Below, one piece after another: positions 16,408 through 23,968 of a DNA stretch of 32,226 bases. The notes under the pieces were generated by a model that ran no database searches, was not told the origin of the DNA, and was given only the letters and a program-made list of their open reading frames with translations. Made by a program: the position numbers and the translations under genes. Location: assembly GCA_937892955.1 (NCBI GenBank), contig CALBKH010000081.1, positions 1 through 32,226 of the forward strand. Reading direction: 5' to 3'. This DNA comes from an uncultured Alphaproteobacteria bacterium. GTDB lineage: Bacteria; Pseudomonadota; Alphaproteobacteria; Rhizobiales; Ancalomicrobiaceae. The stretch's first letter is position 1. Each line of letters starts with the position of its first letter.

Positions 16408-17052
16408 ATGCTTCGAATCGCAACCGGCCTCGTCGCCGCCTTGCTGATCTCCACCGCCTCTGCCGCGGCCCAGACCGCAGCGCCCGACGGTAAGGCGTTG
16501 TTCGCCTCCAAGACCTGCGTCGCCTGTCATGGCCGCAACGGCGCCCGAGCGATCCAGGTGTTCCCCAACATCGCCGCTCAGGACGCGAAATACCTGCTGG
16601 CGCAGATGAACGACATCGCCGACGGCAAGCGCATTTCCGGCAACGACGATCGCGGCTATCCGCGCACCCAGGGCATGAAGGACATCATGCATCTGGTGAA
16701 CGCCGAGGAGCGCGCGGCGATCGCCGACTACCTCGCCAAGGCGGAACCGGCGAAGGTGAAACCGCTCGATCCGCCGATCGACGACGCCCGCCGGGCGGCA
16801 GGCAAGGACGCCTATGCCAAGGGCGGCTGCACCACCTGTCACGGCGCCGACGGCCTGAAGCCGCTGGCCAGCTACCCGATCATCGGCGGTATGAAGCGCG
16901 ATTATCTCGTGTTGCAGATGACGGAAATCAGGGACGGCATCCGCAAGAACGGTAAGGTGGCGACGATGCTGCCCTTCGCCAAGAAGCTCGACGACACGAA
17001 GATCGCAGCGATCTCAGATTACCTGTCCCAGATCGAGCGTCCGGCCAAGTGA
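16408..17052 (+). CDS. Diheme cytochrome c (NosC-type)
   Basis: A 214-residue exported cytochrome of the c4/c553 type. A Sec signal (ATGLVAALLISTASAAAQ) precedes two repeated heme domains with CVACH (37-41) and CTTCH (141-145). Each is followed by the usual FPNIAAQ or YPIIGGM segment, a distal Met region, and a closing IADYL or ISDYL helix. In clade II nos clusters such cytochromes (NosC1/NosC2) are proposed to carry electrons from the quinol-oxidising membrane proteins to NosZ, and its position directly after nosZ supports that role. The start is ATG 16408 with AGAGGAA upstream; the longer open frame upstream is antisense-free coding shadow of nosZ. The exact C1/C2 assignment is not attempted. 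Confidence 0.9.
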   Translation: MLRIATGLVAALLISTASAAAQTAAPDGKALFASKTCVACHGRNGARAIQVFPNIAAQDAKYLLAQMNDIADGKRISGNDDRGYPRTQGMKDIMHLVNAEERAAIADYLAKAEPAKVKPLDPPIDDARRAAGKDAYAKGGCTTCHGADGLKPLASYPIIGGMKRDYLVLQMTEIRDGIRKNGKVATMLPFAKKLDDTKIAAISDYLSQIERPAK

Positions 17053-17083
17053 CGCCACGGACGGAAGAAACCGGAGACATCAT

Positions 17084-17833
17084 ATGAAGAAGTTCCTCTC
17101 CTCCAGCGTCGCCGCCGCGGTCCTTCTGGTCGCCGGCGTTGCCTATGCGGCCGGTCCCGCGGCGGTCGACAGTGCCACCTTCGAAGCCAACAAGCAGAAG
17201 AAGGAATGGATGAGCCAGGGCGGCGAGCGTGAAGAGGCGCTGCATCTCGCGCCCAACAAGGCGAACGGCAAGGACGTCTACGAAGTCTGCTCCGCCTGCC
17301 ACATGCCGGAAGGCTGGGGTCTGACCGACGGCACCTTCCCGCAGCTCGCCGGTCAACATCGCACCGTCATCATCAAGCAGCTCGCCGACATCCGCGACGG
17401 TCACCGCGACAATCCGACCATGTATCCGTTCGCGCTGCCGTCCGAGATCGGCGGCACTCAGGCGATCGCCGACGTGTCGGAGTACATCGCCGGGCTGAAG
17501 ATGAATCCGGAGAACGGCGTCGGCAAGGGCGACGACCTCGAACTGGGCAAGAAGCTCTACGCCGACAACTGTGTGCGCTGCCACGGCGAAGCCGGCGAGG
17601 GCAACGCCGAAAAGTACTATCCCCGTATCCAGGCGCAGCACTACGAGTACCTCGTGCGTCAGTACAAGTGGATCAAGGAGGGCAAGCGCCGCAACTCCAA
17701 TCCGGAGATGGTCGAGCAGATCAAGAACTTCTCCGATCGCGATACGCTCGCGGTGCTCGACTACGTGTCGCGGTTGAAGCCCTCGGCGGATCTGGTCGCG
17801 CCGAAGGGTTGGAAGAACCCGGACTTCCAGTGA
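17084..17833 (+). CDS. Diheme cytochrome c (NosC-type)
   Basis: A 249-residue periplasmic cytochrome with a Sec signal (SSVAAAVLLVAGVAYA) and two CxxCH sites, CSACH (69-73) and CVRCH (163-167). Each domain has the c4-like sequence order, FPQLAGQH or YPRIQAQHYEYLVRQ, then a Met-containing loop and a terminal VLDYVSRL-type helix. A charged segment (KKEWMSQGGEREEALHL) precedes the first heme. It lies 31 bp after the previous cytochrome gene and is followed by a strong hairpin and a terminator, so nosZ and the two cytochromes form one unit. Electron transfer to the CuA site of NosZ is the likely job. Confidence 0.9.
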   Translation: MKKFLSSSVAAAVLLVAGVAYAAGPAAVDSATFEANKQKKEWMSQGGEREEALHLAPNKANGKDVYEVCSACHMPEGWGLTDGTFPQLAGQHRTVIIKQLADIRDGHRDNPTMYPFALPSEIGGTQAIADVSEYIAGLKMNPENGVGKGDDLELGKKLYADNCVRCHGEAGEGNAEKYYPRIQAQHYEYLVRQYKWIKEGKRRNSNPEMVEQIKNFSDRDTLAVLDYVSRLKPSADLVAPKGWKNPDFQ

Positions 17834-17841
17834 TCGTGCTT

Positions 17842-17867
17842 CGAGGGGAGGTTGCGACCTCCCCTCG
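17842..17867 (+). other. Perfect 11-bp stem-loop after the second cytochrome gene
   Basis: CGAGGGGAGGT at 17842-17852 pairs perfectly with ACCTCCCCTCG at 17857-17867 around a TGCG tetraloop, starting only nine bases after the stop codon. There is no T-run, so it may protect the mRNA 3' end or act together with the terminator that follows. Confidence 0.6.
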
Positions 17868-17877
17868 GCGATCCGGT

Positions 17878-17923
17878 ACGAGAGCCGCCACGCGTGTCGC
17901 GTCCGTGCGGCTCTCGTCGTTTT
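17878..17923 (+). terminator. Rho-independent terminator after nosZ and the two cytochrome genes
   Basis: ACGAGAGCCGC at 17878-17888 pairs perfectly with GCGGCTCTCGT at 17907-17917, and CG plus four T follow at 17918-17923. The loop of 18 bases is long but can form a small inner pairing. This would separate nosZ and the cytochromes from the nosB-onward genes, at least in part. Confidence 0.65.
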
Positions 17924-17958
17924 CCGCCCGTCGGCCGTGCCGGGAATGCAGGTCTCAC

Positions 17959-17972
17959 TTGCCTCATTTCAA
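17959..17972 (+). promoter_or_regulatory. Degenerate FNR/NnrR-like motif before nosB
   Basis: TTGCC-TCAT-TTCAA keeps TTG-N8-CAA spacing and matches eight of ten half-site positions of the FNR-type consensus. It lies between the terminator and the nosB-like gene, about 94 bp before its ATG. Its position is sensible but the match is weak, so it is offered only as a candidate second promoter element. Confidence 0.3.
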
Positions 17973-18065
17973 GGAGCACGACCGCGCCGCATGGAATATG
18001 GATTTCCGATCGAAGATTTCGTGCGCGCGGCGTTCGACGCCGCCGCCATGCAGGGGATACGACCG

Positions 18066-19268
18066 ATGACGTCCACTCCTTCGGCCCAGCCGACCGCCAA
18101 GTCCGGTTCCGGCATGGCCGGCATCCTGTTCCGCGTTCTGTGTCTGGTGGCCCTGTTGGCGCTGGGCGCGTCCTACTTCCAGCCCGCCTGGTGGGTGTCG
18201 CTGAAGGCGCCGAACTATCCCGAGCACGCCTTTCCCGACGGCGTGAAGATCCACTTCCACGTCGACCGGGTGGCCAACGGCTGCCAGATGCGCGAATCGA
18301 AAGAGGTGCTCGAGAAGGAAGCGCTCGACTGCGTCCACGAGATGGACACCATCAACCACTTCGTCGGCATGTACCCGATCGCCTCGGGCGGTCCGGTGGA
18401 GAAGCTCTTGTCGCCCTTCCTGTTCTCGATGATCGGGGTGTGTATCGTCGGCTTCGCGGTGCCCGGAGTCCTGGCGCGCACCACGGTCATGGGCCTCGGC
18501 TTCGCCGGCGTCGCGGTGTGGATGTCGATGGCGCTCTATGCACCGAACGGCGTGCAGTACCTCGGTAAGGGCTGGGTCACCGGCCTCGTCGACAGTCTCG
18601 GCCGCTCGGAGGACGAGACCAAGGACCAGGAGATGCATCCGATCGTCAAGCAGCTCAGGGAGTCGCTCGCCAAGTCGGGCATCATGGTGGGTAACGAAGG
18701 GCCGAAGGTCGCGGCGGCTGCCACCAAGGCGCAGTTGATCGACGTGCTGAAGGCGGTCTACGAGATCAAGGCGCCGGTCAGCCTGACCGATCCGACGGTC
18801 GGCAAGTGGACCGGACGCGGCATCGACGTGATGGCCTGGCACTACGAGGAGAGCCTGGGGCGTTGGTTCAACGAACCTGTCAAGAACCAGCGTCTGGTGG
18901 CGATCATGAAGACCGCGACCCACATCGTCTTCGGCGGCGTGCTCGCCGCCATGGCGCTGCTGCTGTGGATCGGCACGCGGCCGCGTTCGGCGCTGTTCGT
19001 GGCGCTCGCCGCCGTCCCGATGATCCTGCCGCTGGGCTTCATCGCGGAATATTCGGCTTGGCTCTGGTGGTACGGCCACAGCCTCAACGCCATGGGCGCG
19101 TTCACGCTGAAGCCGTTCATGCCGACGGTCTTCGGCGACGGCAAGGTGGCGCAGTTCTCGACCCATTCCTATCCGGCGATGGGCTTCGGGCTGATGTGTG
19201 TGGTGGGCGTGTCGATGGCGGTGGCGGCGCTGATGCGGCGTTCGCTGCCGGACGAGGCCAAGACCTGA
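18066..19268 (+). CDS. nosB: NosB-like polytopic membrane protein of clade II nos clusters
   Basis: A 400-residue inner-membrane protein. One membrane helix lies near residues 18-38, followed by a periplasmic segment with WWVSLKAPNYPE, IHFHVDRVANG and the typical EMDTINHFVGMYPIA. Further helices lie around 115-165, 290-345 and 375-395. The 'xxINHxxGMxPI' element and the order before nosD mark it as NosB, a protein restricted to clade II nos clusters whose exact role is unknown and is thought to be in electron supply or enzyme maturation. A hydrophilic stretch of about 100 residues (near 180-290) between helices is conspicuous. ATG 18066 has AGGGG nine bases upstream; an earlier ATG at 17992 is poorly spaced. 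It is the first gene after the terminator. Confidence 0.8.
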   Translation: MTSTPSAQPTAKSGSGMAGILFRVLCLVALLALGASYFQPAWWVSLKAPNYPEHAFPDGVKIHFHVDRVANGCQMRESKEVLEKEALDCVHEMDTINHFVGMYPIASGGPVEKLLSPFLFSMIGVCIVGFAVPGVLARTTVMGLGFAGVAVWMSMALYAPNGVQYLGKGWVTGLVDSLGRSEDETKDQEMHPIVKQLRESLAKSGIMVGNEGPKVAAAATKAQLIDVLKAVYEIKAPVSLTDPTVGKWTGRGIDVMAWHYEESLGRWFNEPVKNQRLVAIMKTATHIVFGGVLAAMALLLWIGTRPRSALFVALAAVPMILPLGFIAEYSAWLWWYGHSLNAMGAFTLKPFMPTVFGDGKVAQFSTHSYPAMGFGLMCVVGVSMAVAALMRRSLPDEAKT

Positions 19269-19284
19269 GGCGGAGACGATCGCC

Positions 19285-20712
19285 ATGATCGGCTCGTATC
19301 GGCTGACGAGTTGGGTGAAGGGGGGGATCGCCGCGGGCTTCGCGCTGGGCGTCGTGGCTCTCGTCGGGGCGGGCGTCGTGCGCTACGCCGAGATGCGGGG
19401 CGTCGACGACCTCACCCGCGACGCCGGCTTCGCCGACCATCATCCGCCGGCGCCCGATCCGCGCTCGGAAGAGGAACTCGAGGACCTGCGCAGGTTCCCG
19501 CCGGGTGCGGTGGCGCTGCAGCCGCTGATCGACGCCACGCCGACCGGCGGCACCCTGCGCCTCGAGGCCAAGATCTACGCGGCCCCCGGTCGTGTCACGC
19601 GGACGATGCGCATCGAGGGTGTGCCGGGCGCCACGATCGTCGACGGCGGGGGTATCGGATCGTTGATCACGGTCGAGGCCGACGACGTGGCGATGACCGG
19701 GGTCACCCTGCGCAATTCGGGAGATCGCCACGAGACCACCGACAGCGCCGTACGGCTCCGCGCCAAGCACGGTTCCTACAAGGACAACGTCATCGAGGAC
19801 TGCCTTTTCGGCTTCGAACTGCGGCAGGCCGATCGCAACATCATCCGCCGCAACAAGATCGGCTCGAAGGACCTGCCCGAAGCGCTGCGCGGCGACAGCG
19901 TCCGGGTGTGGTATTCGAACGGCAACATCATCGAGGACAACGAGATCACTCACGTCCGCGACACGGTGGTGTGGTATTCGACCGACAACATCATCAATCG
20001 CAACCGTATCGTCGATAGCCGATACGGCATCCATTTGATGTATTCCCACAAGAACAAGCTCAACGGCAACAGCTTCCTGTCGAATACCGTCGGCATATTC
20101 CTGATGTACGCGAACGACAACGATGTCATCGACAACGTCATCCACTACAGCCAGGGGCCGTCGGGAATCGGGTTGGGGTTCAAGGAGTCGTCGAACACGC
20201 GGGTCGAGCACAACGACTTCTTCGCCAATGCGCGCGGCATCTTCATGGATGCGTCGCCCTACGATCCGGAAGGGTTCAACCACTTCCGCTACAACCGCAT
20301 CGCCTACAACGGGACGGCGGTGTGGTTCCATTCCGACTGGGAAGGCAACACCTTCGAGGACAACGCCTTCGTCGGCAATCACACCGGTGTCAGCGTCTAC
20401 GGTACCGGCTCGGCCAACCGCAACCGCTGGCGCGGCAATCTGTGGGACGACTGGGTCGGCTTCGATCGCGACGGCGACGGCTTCGGCGACACGCCCTACG
20501 AGAGCTGGAGCTGGGCCGACCGGCTGTGGATGGACGTCCCCGACGCCCAGTTCTTCCGCACCTCGCCGTCGCTCGAGCTGATCGACTTCGTCGAACGACT
20601 GGGTTCGCTCACCGAACCACGCCTGATCGTGCGCGACGCGGCCCCACGCCTGCACCTGCCGGATGCCGACATCGGTGCCCGGGGCACCAAGCGGCCGGAG
20701 AAGACTTCATGA
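19285..20712 (+). CDS. nosD: Nitrous oxide reductase maturation protein NosD
   Basis: A 475-residue protein with an N-terminal membrane segment (GGIAAGFALGVVALVGAGVV) and a periplasmic right-handed beta-helix made of repeated parallel strands. The repeats are seen as successive N-x-I-x-x-N units such as RNIIRRNKIG, NGNIIEDNEI, TDNIINRNRIV and NDNDVIDNVI, with the conserved RYGIHLMYSHKN segment. NosD works with the NosF/NosY ABC transporter in assembling the CuZ site. It starts 17 bp after nosB with GGAGACGATCGCC before the ATG, and its stop overlaps the nosG start (ATGA at 20709-20712). Confidence 0.95.
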   Translation: MIGSYRLTSWVKGGIAAGFALGVVALVGAGVVRYAEMRGVDDLTRDAGFADHHPPAPDPRSEEELEDLRRFPPGAVALQPLIDATPTGGTLRLEAKIYAAPGRVTRTMRIEGVPGATIVDGGGIGSLITVEADDVAMTGVTLRNSGDRHETTDSAVRLRAKHGSYKDNVIEDCLFGFELRQADRNIIRRNKIGSKDLPEALRGDSVRVWYSNGNIIEDNEITHVRDTVVWYSTDNIINRNRIVDSRYGIHLMYSHKNKLNGNSFLSNTVGIFLMYANDNDVIDNVIHYSQGPSGIGLGFKESSNTRVEHNDFFANARGIFMDASPYDPEGFNHFRYNRIAYNGTAVWFHSDWEGNTFEDNAFVGNHTGVSVYGTGSANRNRWRGNLWDDWVGFDRDGDGFGDTPYESWSWADRLWMDVPDAQFFRTSPSLELIDFVERLGSLTEPRLIVRDAAPRLHLPDADIGARGTKRPEKTS

Positions 20713-21509
20713 CCGATGTGAACGACACCGAAAACGGCGGCGGGGCGACCGGCCAGCCGAAACGCTCGCGCAAGGTGGACGAAGAACGCCGCCGCTTCCT
20801 GCGCTCGCTGGCGGTGGGGGGGGCGGTCACCTGTGTGGCGCTCGCCGGCTTCGCCCAGCACAAGATGGCGCATGCCGGTCCGCGCCTCAGGCCGCCCGGG
20901 GCGCTCGACGAGGAGGCCTTCCTCGCCGCCTGCATCAAGTGCGGCCAATGTGTCCAGGTCTGTCCGATCCGCGCCATTCACCTCGGCGATCTCGACGAGG
21001 GGCTGAGCAACGGCGTGCCCTACATCGCGGCGCGCGATCAGGCCTGCGATTTCTCCTGCGACGCCACCCAGTGCATCCTGGCCTGCCCCACCGGCGCGCT
21101 GTCGCATTCGATCGACAAGAAGGAACAGGTGAAGATGGGCGTGGCGAAGCTCGTCGAGCCCGACGCCTGCCTCGCCCGCCAGGGCAAGGGATGGAAGGGC
21201 TCGGCGCGCGGCCCGGCATTCCCCGGGGTGCTGCGCTATGCCGAGATCGATCGCTGGAAGGCGCAGCCGGTGGCCGCCCACCCCTACGATCTGCCGCTGT
21301 GCGATCTCTGTGTCCGCCATTGCCCGATCGACGGGGCGATCTCGCTCGAGCCGATGCCGGAGGATCCGGGCTCGGGCAGGCGGACGCCGGTCGTCGCCAA
21401 GTCCTGCGTCGGCTGCGGCGTCTGCGAGATGATGTGCCCGACGTCGCCGATCGCCATTCGCGTCGAGGTCATCACCTCGGGCCGTGAACCGGAAGGGAAG
21501 CACACATGA
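20709..21509 (+). CDS. nosG: NosG, NapG-type periplasmic ferredoxin
   Basis: A 266-residue protein with a twin-arginine signal (ERRRFLRSLAVGG, about 26-38) and four [4Fe-4S] sites like NapG. They are CIKCGQC-x3-CP (75-85), CDFSC-x4-C-x3-CP (113-126), a site made of Cys154 with CDLCVRHCP (198-205), and CVGCGVC-x3-CP (233-243). With NosH it should form a quinol-oxidising module delivering electrons to periplasmic cytochromes c, replacing the NosR of clade I systems. It overlaps nosD and nosH by ATGA on both sides, so the three are coupled. Confidence 0.92.
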   Translation: MTDVNDTENGGGATGQPKRSRKVDEERRRFLRSLAVGGAVTCVALAGFAQHKMAHAGPRLRPPGALDEEAFLAACIKCGQCVQVCPIRAIHLGDLDEGLSNGVPYIAARDQACDFSCDATQCILACPTGALSHSIDKKEQVKMGVAKLVEPDACLARQGKGWKGSARGPAFPGVLRYAEIDRWKAQPVAAHPYDLPLCDLCVRHCPIDGAISLEPMPEDPGSGRRTPVVAKSCVGCGVCEMMCPTSPIAIRVEVITSGREPEGKHT

Positions 21510-22510
21510 GACCCGGATTCGTCGGCCGCACCATCGACGGCCTCGGCCTCCTGTTCGGTCGCCAGCCCCAGAAGCCCACTCCGGAGGAGATCACCGAGGA
21601 GGCGCGCGCCATGCACCTCTTCAAGAAGACGCCGGACGAGCGCAAGCGCCGCAAGGAGGCGATCCGCGAAGAGCTGGAGCACCCGCAGGCCTCGAACAAG
21701 TGGCGCATCCGCCGCTGGATCTCGATCCTGGTGCTCAACGGTATCTTCGTCGCCTCCTATTGGAGCGACCTGCAACTGGTGGAGGGGGCGTTGACGGCCA
21801 GCCGCGTCCTCGGCTTCCACTTCGCCGATCTCAATTCGTCGCTGCAGCTGATGCTCGCCCACAAGCATGTGGTCATCAATCTGCTGATCGGCATCACCAC
21901 GGTGTTGTTGTTCTATCTGGCGCTCGGCGGACGGACCTTCTGCTCCTGGGTCTGCCCCTATCACCTGCTGTCGGAGATCGCCGAGAAGATCCATCTGAAG
22001 CTGGTCGAGAAGCGCTGGGTGAAGGACCATCCGCTCGACCGGCGGCTCAGGACGGTGATGTTCGGCATCTTCGCCGCGCTCGCCTTCGTCACCGGCTACA
22101 CGCTGTTCGAGACGATCTCGCCGGTCGGCATCCTGTCGCGATTCCTGACCTACGGTACCGGGATCGGTCTGATCTGGATCGGCGCCCTGCTGGCGATCGA
22201 GGTGTTCTGGTCGCGGCGCATGTGGTGCCGCTATCTCTGCCCGATCGGCTTGACTTATGGCATGGTCGGCACCGTCACGCCGGTTAGAGTCGTGCACGAC
22301 GTGACCTTCTGCTTCCACGAAGGCAAATGCCGGGACGTCTGTCTGGTGCCGCACGTGCTCGACATGACCAAACTGGGCTATGCTACCGAGGTGCGCACGC
22401 CGATCGGTCCGGACTGCACGCGTTGCGGCATGTGCCTCGACGTCTGTCCGACCGGTGCGTTGCGCTTCGACGTCAAGGGGATCACCAAGGTCGAACAGCC
22501 GGCCGAGTGA
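21506..22510 (+). CDS. nosH: NosH, NapH-type membrane polyferredoxin
   Basis: A 334-residue inner-membrane protein of the NapH/NosH family. A hydrophilic N-terminal segment of about 70 residues is followed by about four membrane helices with the two Cys-Pro motifs CSWVCP (146-151) and WCRYLCP (240-246) facing the inner side. The C-terminal ferredoxin-like domain keeps one canonical site, CTRCGMCLDVCP (304-315). The preceding site reads C-x5-C-x3-C (269, 275, 279) and lacks an obvious fourth Cys. With NosG it is expected to oxidise quinol (menaquinol in NapGH-type systems). It is coupled to nosG by ATGA and is followed by 91 bp before nosF. Confidence 0.92.
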   Translation: MRPGFVGRTIDGLGLLFGRQPQKPTPEEITEEARAMHLFKKTPDERKRRKEAIREELEHPQASNKWRIRRWISILVLNGIFVASYWSDLQLVEGALTASRVLGFHFADLNSSLQLMLAHKHVVINLLIGITTVLLFYLALGGRTFCSWVCPYHLLSEIAEKIHLKLVEKRWVKDHPLDRRLRTVMFGIFAALAFVTGYTLFETISPVGILSRFLTYGTGIGLIWIGALLAIEVFWSRRMWCRYLCPIGLTYGMVGTVTPVRVVHDVTFCFHEGKCRDVCLVPHVLDMTKLGYATEVRTPIGPDCTRCGMCLDVCPTGALRFDVKGITKVEQPAE

Positions 22511-22564
22511 TCTTTCGCGACGGACCGGTCACGGTCGCCGCCCGAGGGGGGTGGCGACGGTCGC

Positions 22565-22580
22565 CGGGCGGGACCGCCCG
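22565..22580 (+). other. Short GC stem-loop between nosH and nosF
   Basis: CGGGCGG at 22565-22571 pairs perfectly with CCGCCCG at 22574-22580 around a two-base loop, 21 bases before the nosF ATG. A second, looser pairing GTCGCC/GGCGAC lies just upstream (22535-22556 region). No T-run follows. It could tune expression of nosF relative to nosGH; this is a structural observation only. Confidence 0.4.
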
Positions 22581-22601
22581 CCGAACAAGGACGGACGACG
22601 T

Positions 22602-23492
22602 ATGATTTCGCTGAAAGGGGTGGTGAAGAGCTTCGGAGCCGCCCGAATCCTGAACGGGATCGACCTCGACGTGCCGGACGGCCAGCGCATCGCGCTGATC
22701 GGCTCGAACGGCGCCGGCAAGACGACGCTGTTCCGCTGTCTGCTCGGCGAGTATACCCACGAAGGGTCGGTCACGGTCGACGGTCGCGATCCCCGGCACC
22801 ACCGCACCGAGGTGCTGCGTCTGGTCGGCTTCGTGCCGCAGATCGCGCCGCGGCTGGAGATGCCGGTGGCGGCGCTGATGCGCTACGTCGCCGACGTCAC
22901 CGGCGGTCGGGTCGAGGACATGGAGGCGATCGCCGCCCGCATGGGCCTCGACGTCGCGCCGATCCGCAGCCGCGCCTTCGTCAAGCTCTCCGGCGGCATG
23001 AAGCAGAAGCTGCTCATCGCCATGGCGCTCGGCCGGCCGACGCGCCTGCTGATCCTCGACGAGCCCGCGGCCAATCTCGATCCGGGCGCGCGCGCCGTGC
23101 TCTTCGAACTGCTCGCCGAACGGCCGGAGGTGACGATGGTCATCTCCTCGCACCGCATCGACGAGATCGCGGCGCTGGTCAATCGGGTGATCGAACTCGA
23201 ACACGGCCGCATCATCCTCGACGACACGGTCACCGACGCCGGGGCGCTGGGGTCGACCTTCACGGTGCGGCTGGAGACGGCGCGGGCCGAGCCGAGCTTC
23301 GCCCGGGCGGCGACCGAATGGGGGCTGACCGAGACGAGCGAGGGGCGGTGGACGGGCTCGATCGCCGGTCCCGATCGCCTGCGCTTCCTCGGTTTCGTCG
23401 CGCGCCATGCCGGTCTGGTGAAGGGGTTCACCCTCGACGAAGAGGCGGCGAGCGCGGGAGGGGATCGTGATGCGGTCGCTTCCCTATCGTGA
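22602..23492 (+). CDS. nosF: NosF, copper-processing ABC transporter ATPase
   Basis: A 296-residue ABC ATPase with Walker A GSNGAGKTT (34-42), signature LSGGMKQ (129-135), Walker B LLILDEP (149-155) and a switch His in VISSHRIDE. The C-terminal extension beyond the nucleotide-binding domain is normal for NosF. It energises the NosY permease, and together with NosD the complex supplies what is needed for CuZ assembly in NosZ. ATG 22602 is chosen because homology begins there (MISLKGVVKSFG); the frame is open upstream without family resemblance. Its end overlaps the start of nosL by 23 bp. Confidence 0.94.
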   Translation: MISLKGVVKSFGAARILNGIDLDVPDGQRIALIGSNGAGKTTLFRCLLGEYTHEGSVTVDGRDPRHHRTEVLRLVGFVPQIAPRLEMPVAALMRYVADVTGGRVEDMEAIAARMGLDVAPIRSRAFVKLSGGMKQKLLIAMALGRPTRLLILDEPAANLDPGARAVLFELLAERPEVTMVISSHRIDEIAALVNRVIELEHGRIILDDTVTDAGALGSTFTVRLETARAEPSFARAATEWGLTETSEGRWTGSIAGPDRLRFLGFVARHAGLVKGFTLDEEAASAGGDRDAVASLS

Positions 23493-23958
23493 CCGGTCGC
23501 ACGGCTTCTCGCGGCGCGGCTTCGTCGGCGCCGGCCTGTCGGCCGCCGCGGTGGCGATGCTGCCCGCCTGCTCGGAGGTGACGCCGGAGCCGCGCAAGAT
23601 CAAATGGGGCCGCGACGTCTGCGAGTTCTGCCACATGGTGTTCGGCGATCGTCGTTACGCCGCCGAGATCTGGGACGGGGCGAATAATCGCGCCCGGATC
23701 TACGACGATTTCGGCTGCGCCGTGCTGGCGGCGGACGAGATGGGAGTGCTCGACCGTACCGAGGTGCGGTTCTGGGTGACCGACGATCTCGATCCGACCC
23801 GTTGGCTCGATGCGCGCACCGCACATTATCGCGCCGAAGTGGTGACACCGATGGGCTACGGCCACTCCGCCGCTTCCACCGCCGCCGGCCATCCGATGAG
23901 TTTCGCCGCCGCGGCGAGCGCCATCCGCGACAAGGCCGCCTGTGAACACAAGATCTGA
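23470..23958 (+). CDS. nosL: NosL, copper chaperone lipoprotein
   Basis: A 162-residue periplasmic lipoprotein. The N-terminus has SRRGFVGAG (a twin-arginine-like pair at 15-16) and a lipobox LPAC with acylated Cys34. It is followed by the Cu(I)-binding segment DVCEFCHMVFGD (Cys51, Cys54, Met56) and the NosL core YDDFGCAVLAADE and VTPMGYGHSA. NosL hands Cu(I) to the NosDFY machinery. ATG 23470 follows GGGAGGGG; GTG 23467 is an alternative start three bases earlier. The gene overlaps nosF and lies before nosY here, whereas many nos operons place nosL after nosY. Confidence 0.92.
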   Translation: MRSLPYRDRSHGFSRRGFVGAGLSAAAVAMLPACSEVTPEPRKIKWGRDVCEFCHMVFGDRRYAAEIWDGANNRARIYDDFGCAVLAADEMGVLDRTEVRFWVTDDLDPTRWLDARTAHYRAEVVTPMGYGHSAASTAAGHPMSFAAAASAIRDKAACEHKI

Positions 23959-23968
23959 GGAGAGAGAG

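Noticed and set aside
17992..18065. Upstream ATG extending the NosB-like protein by about 25 residues
   Set aside because: The AAGGAG before it is about 15 bases away, and ATG 18066 has a better-spaced site and a normal N-terminus.
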